Origin: Pseudomonas sp. PB101
GTDB lineage: Bacteria > Pseudomonadota > Gammaproteobacteria > Pseudomonadales > Pseudomonadaceae
Assembly: GCF_009764265.1 (NCBI RefSeq)
Contig: NZ_RWIR01000073.1
Coordinates: 84,384 to 148,383, forward strand
Direction of reading: 5' to 3'
Length of the DNA: 64,000 nucleotides
Shown here: piece by piece, positions 1 through 6,850 of the stretch
How the letters are laid out: the number at the start of each line of letters is the position of its first letter
Numbering within the stretch: the stretch's first letter is position 1
The notes under the pieces: generated by a model
Seen by the model: the letters and a program-made list of their open reading frames with translations, nothing else
What the model was told of the DNA's origin: nothing
Databases searched by the model: none
Made by a program: the position numbers and the translations under genes

Positions 1-626
1 GATGAGAGAATTCCCTTTACATTTTCCATGACGAACATTGTGGGCTGCCTCTCCCGAATGATTCGCAGGTATTCCTTGTATAGGAAATGTCGGTGGTCTT
101 CCTCTGCCTTGTAATCGACCTTGGACTGGTTCCGCGCGCGCCCCACGATCGAATATGCTTGACATGGAGGTCCACCGATCAGCACCCACGGGCGCCTTTC
201 GTTCAGTCCGTCGTTCAGGGCTTCATCTAGGGTTATATTGCCTTGGTCACTCCCCAGAGTGATGCACTTGGCTTCCTTCCCCGCCAAGTCCCACAGGTAC
301 TCTGTATTAACAGAAGGCTCAAACATGTCTGGGGCTTTTGGATCGTTGCAGAAATTGTAGTATTCAAAAAGCAGGTCTGGTCTTCGCTTTTTGAGCAGTC
401 GATAGAACGCACGTAACCGGAGGGTTTGCCAAGCTTTTGGGTCTTTTTCCGCAGAAACAACGATCTCAAAGCGATCCCCCCCACCAGATGAAGTAAAACC
501 TTCCCCAAGCCCTCCAGGGCCGGCAAAGAGGTCTACGACCTGGATCGGCTCATTGAGAAATCCGATAGGCTCAGGGGTCACATCTTCTGGAAGATTCAGA
601 TTTATCTGGGAGTCATTTATGGACAT
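1..626 (-). CDS. dcm: DNA (cytosine-5-)-methyltransferase, 3' part cut by window edge
   Basis: Transfers a methyl group from S-adenosylmethionine to C5 of cytosine in a specific DNA sequence. The visible N-terminal 208 codons hold motif I (VVDLFAGPGGLGEGF, about residues 31-45), the catalytic motif IV GGPPCQAYS with its cysteine nucleophile, and motif VI (FVMENVKGI) near the window edge. Target-recognition and C-terminal motifs lie off the left edge. The start is ambiguous: ATG at 626 is used here, but in-frame ATGs at 653 and 665 are possible and none has a clear ribosome site. The gene is divergent from vsr and overlaps its start. The pairing with Vsr is classic for C5 methyltransferases, because deamination of 5-methylcytosine creates the T:G mismatches that Vsr repairs. 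It may modify self DNA for the GHKL operon, for the DISARM-like operon, or for both. Confidence 0.93.
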   Translation of the reverse strand, partial: MSINDSQINLNLPEDVTPEPIGFLNEPIQVVDLFAGPGGLGEGFTSSGGGDRFEIVVSAEKDPKAWQTLRLRAFYRLLKKRRPDLLFEYYNFCNDPKAPDMFEPSVNTEYLWDLAGKEAKCITLGSDQGNITLDEALNDGLNERRPWVLIGGPPCQAYSIVGRARNQSKVDYKAEEDHRHFLYKEYLRIIRERQPTMFVMENVKGILS

Positions 627-1104
627 AGTCAGCAAAGAAGTCAGGTCTCGCATGATGGCTGGCATCCGTGGTAGCGATACATCTCCGGAAATAAAAGTCC
701 GGCGCATGCTGCATCGGTATGGTTTCAGGTATCGCTTGCATCAACGGAATCTACCTGGAAGACCCGATCTGGTGCTCTCGCGTTATCGGGTCTGTATTTT
801 TGTTCACGGTTGCTTCTGGCACAGACACCCCGGCTGCCGATACGCGACCACTCCGAGAACCAATGACGAATTCTGGCGAACAAAGTTTGACCAGAACGTT
901 GCCAGGGATGCCAAGAACAAGGAGAGTTTGTTGGCATCAGGGTGGCGCGTTTTCGAACTGTGGGAATGCGGCATACGTGGGCCGGAAGCCGAAATTATCT
1001 GGATCTTGGATGCGATCAGGGATTGTAATCAAAAATCCGTCTCTTGGCCTGACCTCTTTATGGGTAAAGCATCAGAAATTCGCAGGTCAGCTAAGCCAGA
1101 CTGA
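619..1104 (+). CDS. vsr: Very short patch repair endonuclease Vsr
   Basis: Nicks DNA 5' of the T in T:G mismatches that arise when 5-methylcytosine deaminates, which starts short-patch repair. The 161-residue protein, near the usual 150-160, shows the family signature: an MDIVSKEVRSRMMAGIRG opening, LPGRPDLVL with the expected catalytic Asp, and FVHGCFWHRHPGC with the metal and zinc ligands. ATG 619 is chosen because the Vsr homology begins there and a GGGAG ribosome site sits six bases upstream. The open frame continues back to 553, but that part is only the antisense of dcm. The first bases overlap the start of the divergent methyltransferase gene. Confidence 0.95.
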   Translation: MDIVSKEVRSRMMAGIRGSDTSPEIKVRRMLHRYGFRYRLHQRNLPGRPDLVLSRYRVCIFVHGCFWHRHPGCRYATTPRTNDEFWRTKFDQNVARDAKNKESLLASGWRVFELWECGIRGPEAEIIWILDAIRDCNQKSVSWPDLFMGKASEIRRSAKPD

Positions 1105-1242
1105 CAAAAAGCCTAGACGCCGATTCCTAATTTTCTCCGACTTAGCCTTCTCCCAAACGCCAAAAAATTTACGCCGCCCCTCCCTTCCCCCTAGCAAACG
1201 TCTTTTACAAGACGACTACCAGCAAACCGCCCACAAAAAAAC

Positions 1243-1284
1243 TTGACGACTTAGCAAATATTTACTAAATATTTACTAAATATT
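1243..1284 (+). promoter_or_regulatory. Probable sigma-70 promoter overlapping AT-rich 11-bp tandem repeats
   Basis: TTGACG at 1243-1248, a 17-base spacer and TAAATA at 1266-1271 make a good sigma-70 promoter for the operon that starts at 1326. The -10 lies in a tandem repeat of AAATATTTACT (1256-1266 and 1267-1277, with a partial third copy at 1278-1284). Each unit contains the palindrome AAATATTT. A protein bound there would block the promoter, so a repressor site or autoregulation is possible. This is read by eye only. Confidence 0.55.
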
Positions 1285-1325
1285 CGAGAAAAACCTGATT
1301 TATTTGTAGGATATGTGAGACCTCA

Positions 1326-1547
1326 ATGTCAGAAAAAAGAGAAAAATTCGTAAGGCTTGCAGAGCAACGTGTAAATCGTGCTCTCAACGACGTCCGTCTG
1401 ATCGGAAACCTTTCCAACAGAAACGCCTACAGCTTTACCGACGAGGACGTAAAAAAGATCTTTAAGACTCTACAGAAGGAGCTGGACCAGGCCAAAGCGC
1501 GCTTCTCTGACGCTGAAAATGCCTCTGGTGGCGACTTCAAGCTGTAG
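1326..1547 (+). CDS. Small helical protein of the GHKL defence operon
   Basis: A 73-residue, highly charged protein of unknown function that looks almost entirely helical. Its centre (QRVNRALNDVRLIGNLSNR, then a short stretch, then TDEDVKKIFKTLQKELDQA) suggests a small two- or three-helix bundle. No catalytic motif is visible. It is the first gene behind the repeat-bearing promoter and lies about 40 bases before the GHKL ATPase gene, so it is probably co-transcribed. It could be an assembly factor, a regulator acting on the 11-bp repeats, or a toxin/antitoxin-like control protein; nothing in the sequence decides between these. Confidence 0.75.
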   Translation: MSEKREKFVRLAEQRVNRALNDVRLIGNLSNRNAYSFTDEDVKKIFKTLQKELDQAKARFSDAENASGGDFKL

Positions 1548-1589
1548 CAGAAATTGATCTGGATCCACTACTAGTTGGGAGAGTTTATT

Positions 1590-3503
1590 GTGGTTCATTG
1601 GCAGTTCCGCCCGCTAAATCCGAACGAGACTTCGGGGTCTAGCATTTCAGACGACAATTTCGCGGACGAAGAGCGCACCAGCGTTGAAATTCTCGTCCGC
1701 GAAACTCTCCAGAATCCATTGGATGCGCGAAGCAGCGAAAGCGTCGTTCGCGTTGAATACAAGCTGGTCACGGTGGACTTAGCCACCACCAAGTTCGCTC
1801 GATCCATCTTCTCAGACGATTGGATCAAGCACTTCCGGGCCGGCGAACTGATAGAGAGCGATGCACTCCCTGCCGAGATGAGGTTTCTTGTCATCGAGGA
1901 TTTCGGAACGACCGGTCTGGAGGGCTGCTACACGGACTCCTCATGTGAGGGCTCGACTGAAAATTGGAATGCATTCTGGTTCCGCGAAGGCGAAGGCGCG
2001 AAAACGACAAAATCCAATGGTGGGGCTGGTCAAGGAAAAATCACCTTGTACTTGGCTAGTAAGTTGAGAAGCGTTTTTGCCTTAACTAAGCGCAAATCAG
2101 ATGGCGTCGACCTTCTCTTCGGCTGCTGCCGCTTCAAACGTAACTACAAGCTGCCCGACGACAATAGGCGCTGGGCAAAGGAAGCAAGGTGGGGAGCAAT
2201 AAGTAACCCTAACGAACTGGCAGTCCCCGTCGACAGAACTCAGATGCTTGACGGAATTAAGGCCGAACTCGGATTAGCTAGGGGAGCAGAAGCCGGCACG
2301 ACCTTCATTGTCCCTATGCCAGCAGAGGACATCACGGAAAAGGCGTTGCGCAATGCCGTGGTCAACGAGTTCTTTTTCGCCATCAATCGTGGTCGCCTAG
2401 TGGTGAAAGTCGGCAATGTTACATTGGATACGTCAAGTATTGCCGGCGTGGCGGATGACATGGGAGGGGATTGCCGGCTGATCAAGGGTTATCGAGAATT
2501 TCTCGCACTAACTGCGAGGGACGTAAATGTAGCGGCCACAGCCACAGCGAAGGATTCATGGTCGAGAGAAGCGAAGCTGACAGTTAGTGCATTCGAGGAG
2601 GCTGAGCTGACATCATTGAAGGAAAAATTTGGCACCTCCGAAATGGTTTCGGTGGATTTCCTCATCCCAGTCAAAAAGAAACAACCGAAAGAAACTTCAA
2701 CCGCAAAGTTCCGCGTTTTCCTCCAGCAAGACGAAAACGCAGAGCAGAGCCAGGAGCTGTTCGTTCGACAAGACTTAGGAATCGACGGCGAAAAGAGATT
2801 GAAGGCGGCACGGACCATCGTTCCGGTGATGGCGCTTACCTTCATACAGGATCCCAAACTCTCTGATTTGCTAGTGGCAGCCGAAGAACCGACCCATCGC
2901 AACTGGAATGCTCGGCGGCCGAAGGTTGTGGCTCAGTACTTTTCGCCCAATGATGCGCTGAATGCGGTTCGCAACGCAGCGCTTCGACTAGTACAACTGA
3001 TCTCACCGGAAGGCAAGAAGGATGAAACAGCCTTGGCGGTTTATTTCGCCGATCCGGCTTCCGAACCTGCCAAACGTTTAGGTGGTGGCGGAGTGACGCC
3101 GGAAACACCCAAGGGTGAGCAACAACCGCCGAAAGAAATTCCGAAGCCAAAATCCAAGCCTGTTGTACTCAAGATTCTCGATGACGGATTCGAGGTTCGT
3201 GCGAAAGCAGCAGAAGGAATCACTTTCCCGATTGATTGCAAGATTACTTTGGCCTACGCCACTGTGGTGGGTGACGCATTCAAGCTGTGGGATGCCGCCG
3301 ACTTCTGGATCGGTGATGATTCGTTGTATCCACGTGAGCATTCAGGGATTTCCGAGCCTGCCACTGCACTAAATACGATGAGCTTCCGCTTGGACGATGA
3401 GAACTCTTGGCTGGCAGTTGACGGCTTTGATCTCAACCGACAGCTTGAAATCCGCGTGAAGTATCAGGAGGTGTCCGATGGGGCAAATAACGAGGACAAC
3501 TAA
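1590..3503 (+). CDS. GHKL-type ATPase (MutL/MORC-like), probable defence effector
   Basis: A 637-residue protein whose first about 170 residues hold a Bergerat ATP-binding fold: N-box ETLQNPLDA (about 38-46, with catalytic Glu and Mg-binding Asn), VIEDFGTTGL in place of the DxGxG motif (about 102-111), and the lid GGAGQGK (about 144-150). The rest has no recognised domain. A proline/lysine-rich linker near residues 495-515 leads to a beta-rich C-terminal domain of about 120 residues. GTG 1590 is chosen because a GGGAG ribosome site precedes it. MutL/MORC-like GHKL ATPases are known in restriction-modification loci, where they are thought to act as ATP-driven DNA clamps. Its place beside dcm-vsr and in an overlapping operon supports a restriction or anti-phage role, which is an inference. 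Confidence 0.8.
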   Translation: MVHWQFRPLNPNETSGSSISDDNFADEERTSVEILVRETLQNPLDARSSESVVRVEYKLVTVDLATTKFARSIFSDDWIKHFRAGELIESDALPAEMRFLVIEDFGTTGLEGCYTDSSCEGSTENWNAFWFREGEGAKTTKSNGGAGQGKITLYLASKLRSVFALTKRKSDGVDLLFGCCRFKRNYKLPDDNRRWAKEARWGAISNPNELAVPVDRTQMLDGIKAELGLARGAEAGTTFIVPMPAEDITEKALRNAVVNEFFFAINRGRLVVKVGNVTLDTSSIAGVADDMGGDCRLIKGYREFLALTARDVNVAATATAKDSWSREAKLTVSAFEEAELTSLKEKFGTSEMVSVDFLIPVKKKQPKETSTAKFRVFLQQDENAEQSQELFVRQDLGIDGEKRLKAARTIVPVMALTFIQDPKLSDLLVAAEEPTHRNWNARRPKVVAQYFSPNDALNAVRNAALRLVQLISPEGKKDETALAVYFADPASEPAKRLGGGGVTPETPKGEQQPPKEIPKPKSKPVVLKILDDGFEVRAKAAEGITFPIDCKITLAYATVVGDAFKLWDAADFWIGDDSLYPREHSGISEPATALNTMSFRLDDENSWLAVDGFDLNRQLEIRVKYQEVSDGANNEDN

Positions 3504-4263
3504 TCCCACCCGACTGAGGCAAATCGACAAGAAGCATTTCGTGGTACGAGTCAGAAATGATTCCTCTAACGGCAGAGTTTTCTGGCTGGACAGCTTCGAT
3601 TATGGGGCGGCTGATCTTGATCCTTCCGTGCAACTGGGCTGCATCGTCCATGCTGGAAGTACAGAAGAATACTTCGAACTTGGCCCTTTGTCCGATTTCA
3701 AGAAAACGCCTACGAGCATCCGGGATATCGCCACCGACAAGCCGTTGAAGTTCAGGTTCATTTTTAACAGACCGGGCGAATCATTGCTCGTCGGATACAC
3801 GGATGGTGTCAGGGCATTGGATGAGGCCGGAAATCTCGGCTCCAGCTTGGTGGACATCGAGCCCACCGATCTGCACGGCATAGCTTGGAAACTTGTACTT
3901 CCAGAGGGCAAGGGGGCCGGCGAAAAACCGAATGTGCTAGTGGAACGATCTTTGTTCCCCACCGCCGTTTCTGCAGTAAATCAACCTTGGTTTGGCGTTC
4001 TTGTTATGCCTGAAGTCATGCGCCAAGTTGCAATAGCAATAGCAAAAGACCCATCGGCACTCGATGACTCGGAAACTTGGATTGCAGCATGGGCGGACTT
4101 CATAGCCGCATTGGGTGCTAATCCTCCCATCGAGTTCGAGGAAGACGACATTCTAGCTCAAGAGGCTTGGGCCGATGACGTTGTCACGAGGTTCGCAGCA
4201 AAGGGAATTTTCAAACACCACATGGCTGTGGCTTTGGCAGAGATGGAAGGTGAACAGTCATGA
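3478..4263 (+). CDS. Defence-operon protein of unknown function (261 aa)
   Basis: I do not recognise the family. The N-terminal half looks beta-rich, and the C-terminal third (from about residue 180) is acidic and helical, with FEEDDILAQEAWADDV. There is no signal peptide or membrane segment. ATG 3478 has a strong AGGAGG ribosome site and lies 26 bases inside the 3' end of the GHKL ATPase gene. Its own end overlaps the next gene by four bases (ATGA). Such packing suggests the three products are made in fixed ratio and probably form a complex. An obvious nuclease motif is lacking. Confidence 0.8.
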   Translation: MGQITRTTNPTRLRQIDKKHFVVRVRNDSSNGRVFWLDSFDYGAADLDPSVQLGCIVHAGSTEEYFELGPLSDFKKTPTSIRDIATDKPLKFRFIFNRPGESLLVGYTDGVRALDEAGNLGSSLVDIEPTDLHGIAWKLVLPEGKGAGEKPNVLVERSLFPTAVSAVNQPWFGVLVMPEVMRQVAIAIAKDPSALDDSETWIAAWADFIAALGANPPIEFEEDDILAQEAWADDVVTRFAAKGIFKHHMAVALAEMEGEQS

Positions 4264-5009
4264 CGAGTCAGGTCCGATCACTGAGTGAAGTCGGCATCGC
4301 CAAGCTTGCAGCATGGATCGACAACCCTACCAGCGCAGCTCCAAAAGAGCTTTTGAAGGACGATACATTTACCGATGTTGTAGATGGTGAATACCAGATC
4401 GATTTGTCCAGAAACTTTTCAACCAGCTTCGAGCTGGGAGAATATTTGGCAAACCAAGTTTTTGTAGGCAACGTGGACCGATTTGCCCTCTTGTCGAATC
4501 ATGGTATGTGGGCATGGATTTCGTTAGTTTTCATCGAAAGCTTGGTGAGTAAAAGTCGAGGCACTGGTGTAGGAAAGCCTTTGGCAAAACCGCACTACAT
4601 CATGCAGTCTCCGCGACTAGCCTACCGCCTGGTTGCTCGAACTGCATGGGACCTGGTAAGTCTACATGGGGCGGCAGCCAAGGTTGCCTTGGGTTCCCTG
4701 AGATCACCATGGGGTGAAATGGCCGAACAGATGACGTCGCGCCAGGAAATCTACGCCCATCGAAGTTTTTGGCCGGTAGCCAATTCGCTCTACGCCATGC
4801 CTGATGGTTCGGTAAAAAAAGGGGTGACTTCTCAGCGCCTGAAGAAAGATCGCTGCGACCCGAAGAGCAAAGCCGGGTTAGGTGGCATCCGTCGCCTACC
4901 TTTCACCTTCAGACAATTCGAGCGCACTTACAATTTGCGTCAGATGGCCAGCGAGGAAATTGCGACACTGCTGCCGAGTGAGTACGTCAAGTGGCGTGCG
5001 GGAAGCTGA
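4260..5009 (+). CDS. Defence-operon protein of unknown function (249 aa)
   Basis: The last gene of the GHKL operon, overlapping its neighbour by ATGA. The 249-residue protein has mixed hydrophobic and basic character, with the central segment SNHGMWAWISLVFIESLV and a basic C-terminal part (GVTSQRLKKDRCDPKSKAG and TFRQFERTYNLRQM). The basic tail would suit DNA or RNA contact. I cannot assign a family with confidence and see no classic nuclease motif. A long inverted repeat lies just downstream. Gene order and overlap make a shared role with the ATPase very likely. Confidence 0.8.
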   Translation: MTSQVRSLSEVGIAKLAAWIDNPTSAAPKELLKDDTFTDVVDGEYQIDLSRNFSTSFELGEYLANQVFVGNVDRFALLSNHGMWAWISLVFIESLVSKSRGTGVGKPLAKPHYIMQSPRLAYRLVARTAWDLVSLHGAAAKVALGSLRSPWGEMAEQMTSRQEIYAHRSFWPVANSLYAMPDGSVKKGVTSQRLKKDRCDPKSKAGLGGIRRLPFTFRQFERTYNLRQMASEEIATLLPSEYVKWRAGS

Positions 5010-5020
5010 TCAAACAATCC

Positions 5021-5072
5021 GAAACTGCGCACTCAAAAACAGATTCACCAGAAACTGGTTGTGCGCAGTTTC
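5021..5072. repeat. 12-bp perfect inverted repeat with a nested hairpin
   Basis: GAAACTGCGCAC (5021-5032) is mirrored by GTGCGCAGTTTC (5061-5072). The 28-base loop contains a second hairpin, ACCAG-AAA-CTGGT (5047-5059). It starts 12 bases after the stop of the GHKL operon, so it may act as a terminator or mRNA 3' stabiliser. No T-run follows on either strand, so a protein-binding site or mobile-element remnant is also possible. The rest of 5073-5300 holds nothing I can name. Confidence 0.6.
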
Positions 5073-5308
5073 TCACATCGCACAGGAGTGCATGCGAGTC
5101 GATTTCTGGCAGAGCAAGCCTAGTGAAGAATACTGAAAGACATCTCAAAACCCAGCAAACACTAGGCAATTTATAGCTGGTGGGTGACCACTGGGAATGC
5201 CATACAAAAAACAGAGATTTCCTACGTCTTAAGATCCAATATACGTTCAATGTATGATGCCTAAGGCCTACATACCTTTTGCCTCAAAAGTTTGTCGTTT
5301 TTGTAGGG

Positions 5309-5337
5309 TTGACTATACAGCGTTGAGCCCCTAGGCT
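5309..5337 (+). promoter_or_regulatory. Possible promoter of the c4-like/BRO-N unit
   Basis: TTGACT (5309-5314), 17 bases, then TAGGCT (5332-5337). The -35 is good and the -10 weak. It lies about 110 bases before the c4-like structure and would drive both the RNA and the antirepressor-like gene. Confidence 0.4.
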
Positions 5338-5380
5338 TTCGATTCGGCGCCTAAGAAACGCCTTAAACCAGAGCGGTCCT

Positions 5381-5409
5381 CCGCACCCGACAGTCATGCG
5401 GCTTTTTTT
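5381..5409 (+). terminator. Short hairpin with T-run upstream of the c4-like RNA
   Basis: CCGCA (5381-5385) pairs with TGCGG (5397-5401) around an 11-base loop and is followed by seven Ts. It looks like a weak intrinsic terminator inside the leader. It could attenuate transcription into the BRO-N gene or stop transcription arriving from the left. Confidence 0.5.
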
Positions 5410-5440
5410 CGTCTGCGGTTTCTCTACGTCTGCGAAAAAT

Positions 5441-5570
5441 CCCCGTTATGTCGGGAGTGGGCGAATACAAGACCCGAAAGGGGAATATGTCCGGCCCGTC
5501 TCTGGTGGGTTTCTTAGCTCCCGACACCCTTAACGAATGCCCTAAGAAAGCAGCCAGAGGTAATGGAAAT
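5441..5570 (+). ncRNA. c4-like antisense RNA element in the antirepressor leader
   Basis: A closing stem TGTCGGGAG (5449-5457) with CTCCCGACA (5518-5526) encloses a CCC-GAAA-GGG tetraloop hairpin (5473-5482) and GC-rich strands that could form a further helix. This architecture and the GACCCGAAAGG core resemble the c4 antisense RNAs of phages P1 and P7, which control the ant antirepressor gene. Here it likewise lies directly upstream of an antirepressor-like gene. A further perfect hairpin, ACCTTCA-CGA-TGAAGGT (5584-5600), stands between it and the gene. Assignment is by eye; a covariance-model search was not possible. Confidence 0.6.
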
Positions 5571-5653
5571 GCCTGACTATCCGACCTTCACGATGAAGGT
5601 GAATCGCCGTACCCACAGATCCAGCCACGCGCTTCCGCTCCAGGAGGCACGCC

Positions 5654-6163
5654 ATGCCTGAATCACTCAAGCCTACCCTTTTCACCCGTCACAACGTCAA
5701 CCTGCACGCTCTTCTTCTAGAGAACCAGGCGTGGTTCTGCGCGCATGATCTAGGGCGGCTGATGGGTAAACACCTTGATGAACGTATGACGCGCAAACTC
5801 GATGCAGATCAGAGACAAATGATGTTCGTCGATGTTTATGGCGCTGCGAAAGAGCGCTTGATGGTGAGCGAGTCAGGTGCGTACGCGCTGCTGATTTATC
5901 ACTACTACCCTGAGAATCGATTACTGCGGGAGTGGCTGACTCATCAGGTGGTACCAGCGCTGCGTGATGCACGGCCATCTGGAATGGTGGAGCGTCCGAC
6001 GCTGAGTGTGCTTGATTGGCCGAAGATGTCACTCTGTATGCTGCATTGGCAGGATGAACCATGGATTCGGTTGCGGGATATGCCGTGTGTGTTGGCGGAT
6101 GATCCGTTCAATCGGCGTGAGTCTTGGTGGAGGAAGGCATCGCGATTGATGCGCGGATTCTGA
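5654..6163 (+). CDS. BRO-N domain protein (phage antirepressor-like)
   Basis: A 169-residue protein with an N-terminal BRO-N/P22AR-type domain (about 5-115): hydrophobic opening, WFCAHDLGRLMG, SGAYALLIYHYYPENRLLREWLTHQVVPALR. In phages such proteins bind DNA or the repressor and relieve repression. The C-terminal 50 residues (from LSVLDWPKM) are a short Trp-rich extension. The start has a strong GGAGG site. There is no integrase or structural phage gene nearby, so it is an orphan between two defence modules. It may control one of them or be a prophage remnant. Confidence 0.82.
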   Translation: MPESLKPTLFTRHNVNLHALLLENQAWFCAHDLGRLMGKHLDERMTRKLDADQRQMMFVDVYGAAKERLMVSESGAYALLIYHYYPENRLLREWLTHQVVPALRDARPSGMVERPTLSVLDWPKMSLCMLHWQDEPWIRLRDMPCVLADDPFNRRESWWRKASRLMRGF

Positions 6164-6180
6164 TTTCGTCCATCTCAAAA

Positions 6181-6217
6181 TCCGCTGTTTAATTTTCAGA
6201 CAGCGGACTTTTTATTT
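6181..6217 (+). terminator. Intrinsic terminator after the BRO-N gene
   Basis: TCCGCTGT (6181-6188) pairs with ACAGCGGA (6200-6207) and is followed by CTTTTTATTT. This is a standard Rho-independent terminator 18 bases after the stop codon. Confidence 0.85.
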
Positions 6218-6721
6218 CGCCCTGTCTTCAATGATCCCAATCCGTATTATCTGATGCACCGCATTTGCTTGTTTTGCGGGTATTGCACGGATCTGCCCAC
6301 CCGTTTGCTTTCGACTTGAACTGTCATTCGCATCGGATTTGACCAGCACGTTTCGTAACTATGACCGGTAGAGAACGCCTCTGAGCTGCAGGCGGACATC
6401 GGTAGAAATCGGTCCAGTCCGCCAGCTCTCCACACAGTACCGCTACAAAGCGAACGGTTACAGCCAGCTATAGTGTCCGCCACAGACAGTATCAGCTAGG
6501 GCTGTCTAAGGTTCGATGACTCCCCCATCCAAGAAGGGCCTCTCTTTTTGGTTCAGAGCTCTAGCCTCGGGGCCATTCACCCCTCGGGAATACTCACCCG
6601 AAAACGCCCACCACTGAACCACCTCCTGCGCCCTTCTGTAGAGATTACGCAAAAAACAACTCTATAAGGCCTTTCTTAATGAAGGCATTTTGCCTGCAAA
6701 TGCAATAAAATATGTTTTTTC
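6218..6721. other. Intergenic stretch without a supported gene
   Basis: About 500 bases between the BRO-N terminator and the UvrD operon. I find no coding signal: the one minus-strand frame at 6247-6483 has no homology I recognise and no good ribosome site. The last about 120 bases are AT-rich and should hold the promoter of the next operon, though no clean -35/-10 pair stands out. The sequence may be eroded mobile DNA. Confidence 0.5.
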
Positions 6722-6759
6722 TGGCCCTCCGCAAGCTAAAGTGATTTCAGAGAGGGCCA
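6722..6759. promoter_or_regulatory. 8-bp inverted repeat before the UvrD-DrmAB operon
   Basis: TGGCCCTC (6722-6729) is mirrored by GAGGGCCA (6752-6759) with a 22-base gap. It lies 91 bases before the preferred uvrD-like start and 10 before the alternative TTG/ATG at 6770. Wide spacing fits either an operator for a dimer or a leader hairpin. Confidence 0.45.
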
Positions 6760-6850
6760 AAAAGACCGAATGCTGGTTGAAAGTAAGAGACCGCTCTTAC
6801 TCCTCGCAACTGCAAGTGATCCTCGAGCTGAAGTAAGGAACTCTTTAGCC

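Noticed and set aside
719..1246. 175-codon frame overlapping vsr
   Set aside because: Runs out of frame through vsr and into the intergenic gap; vsr has every family motif.
6247..6483. 78-codon minus-strand frame in the gap before the UvrD-like gene
   Set aside because: No ribosome site, no homology I recognise, and a composition like random sequence.
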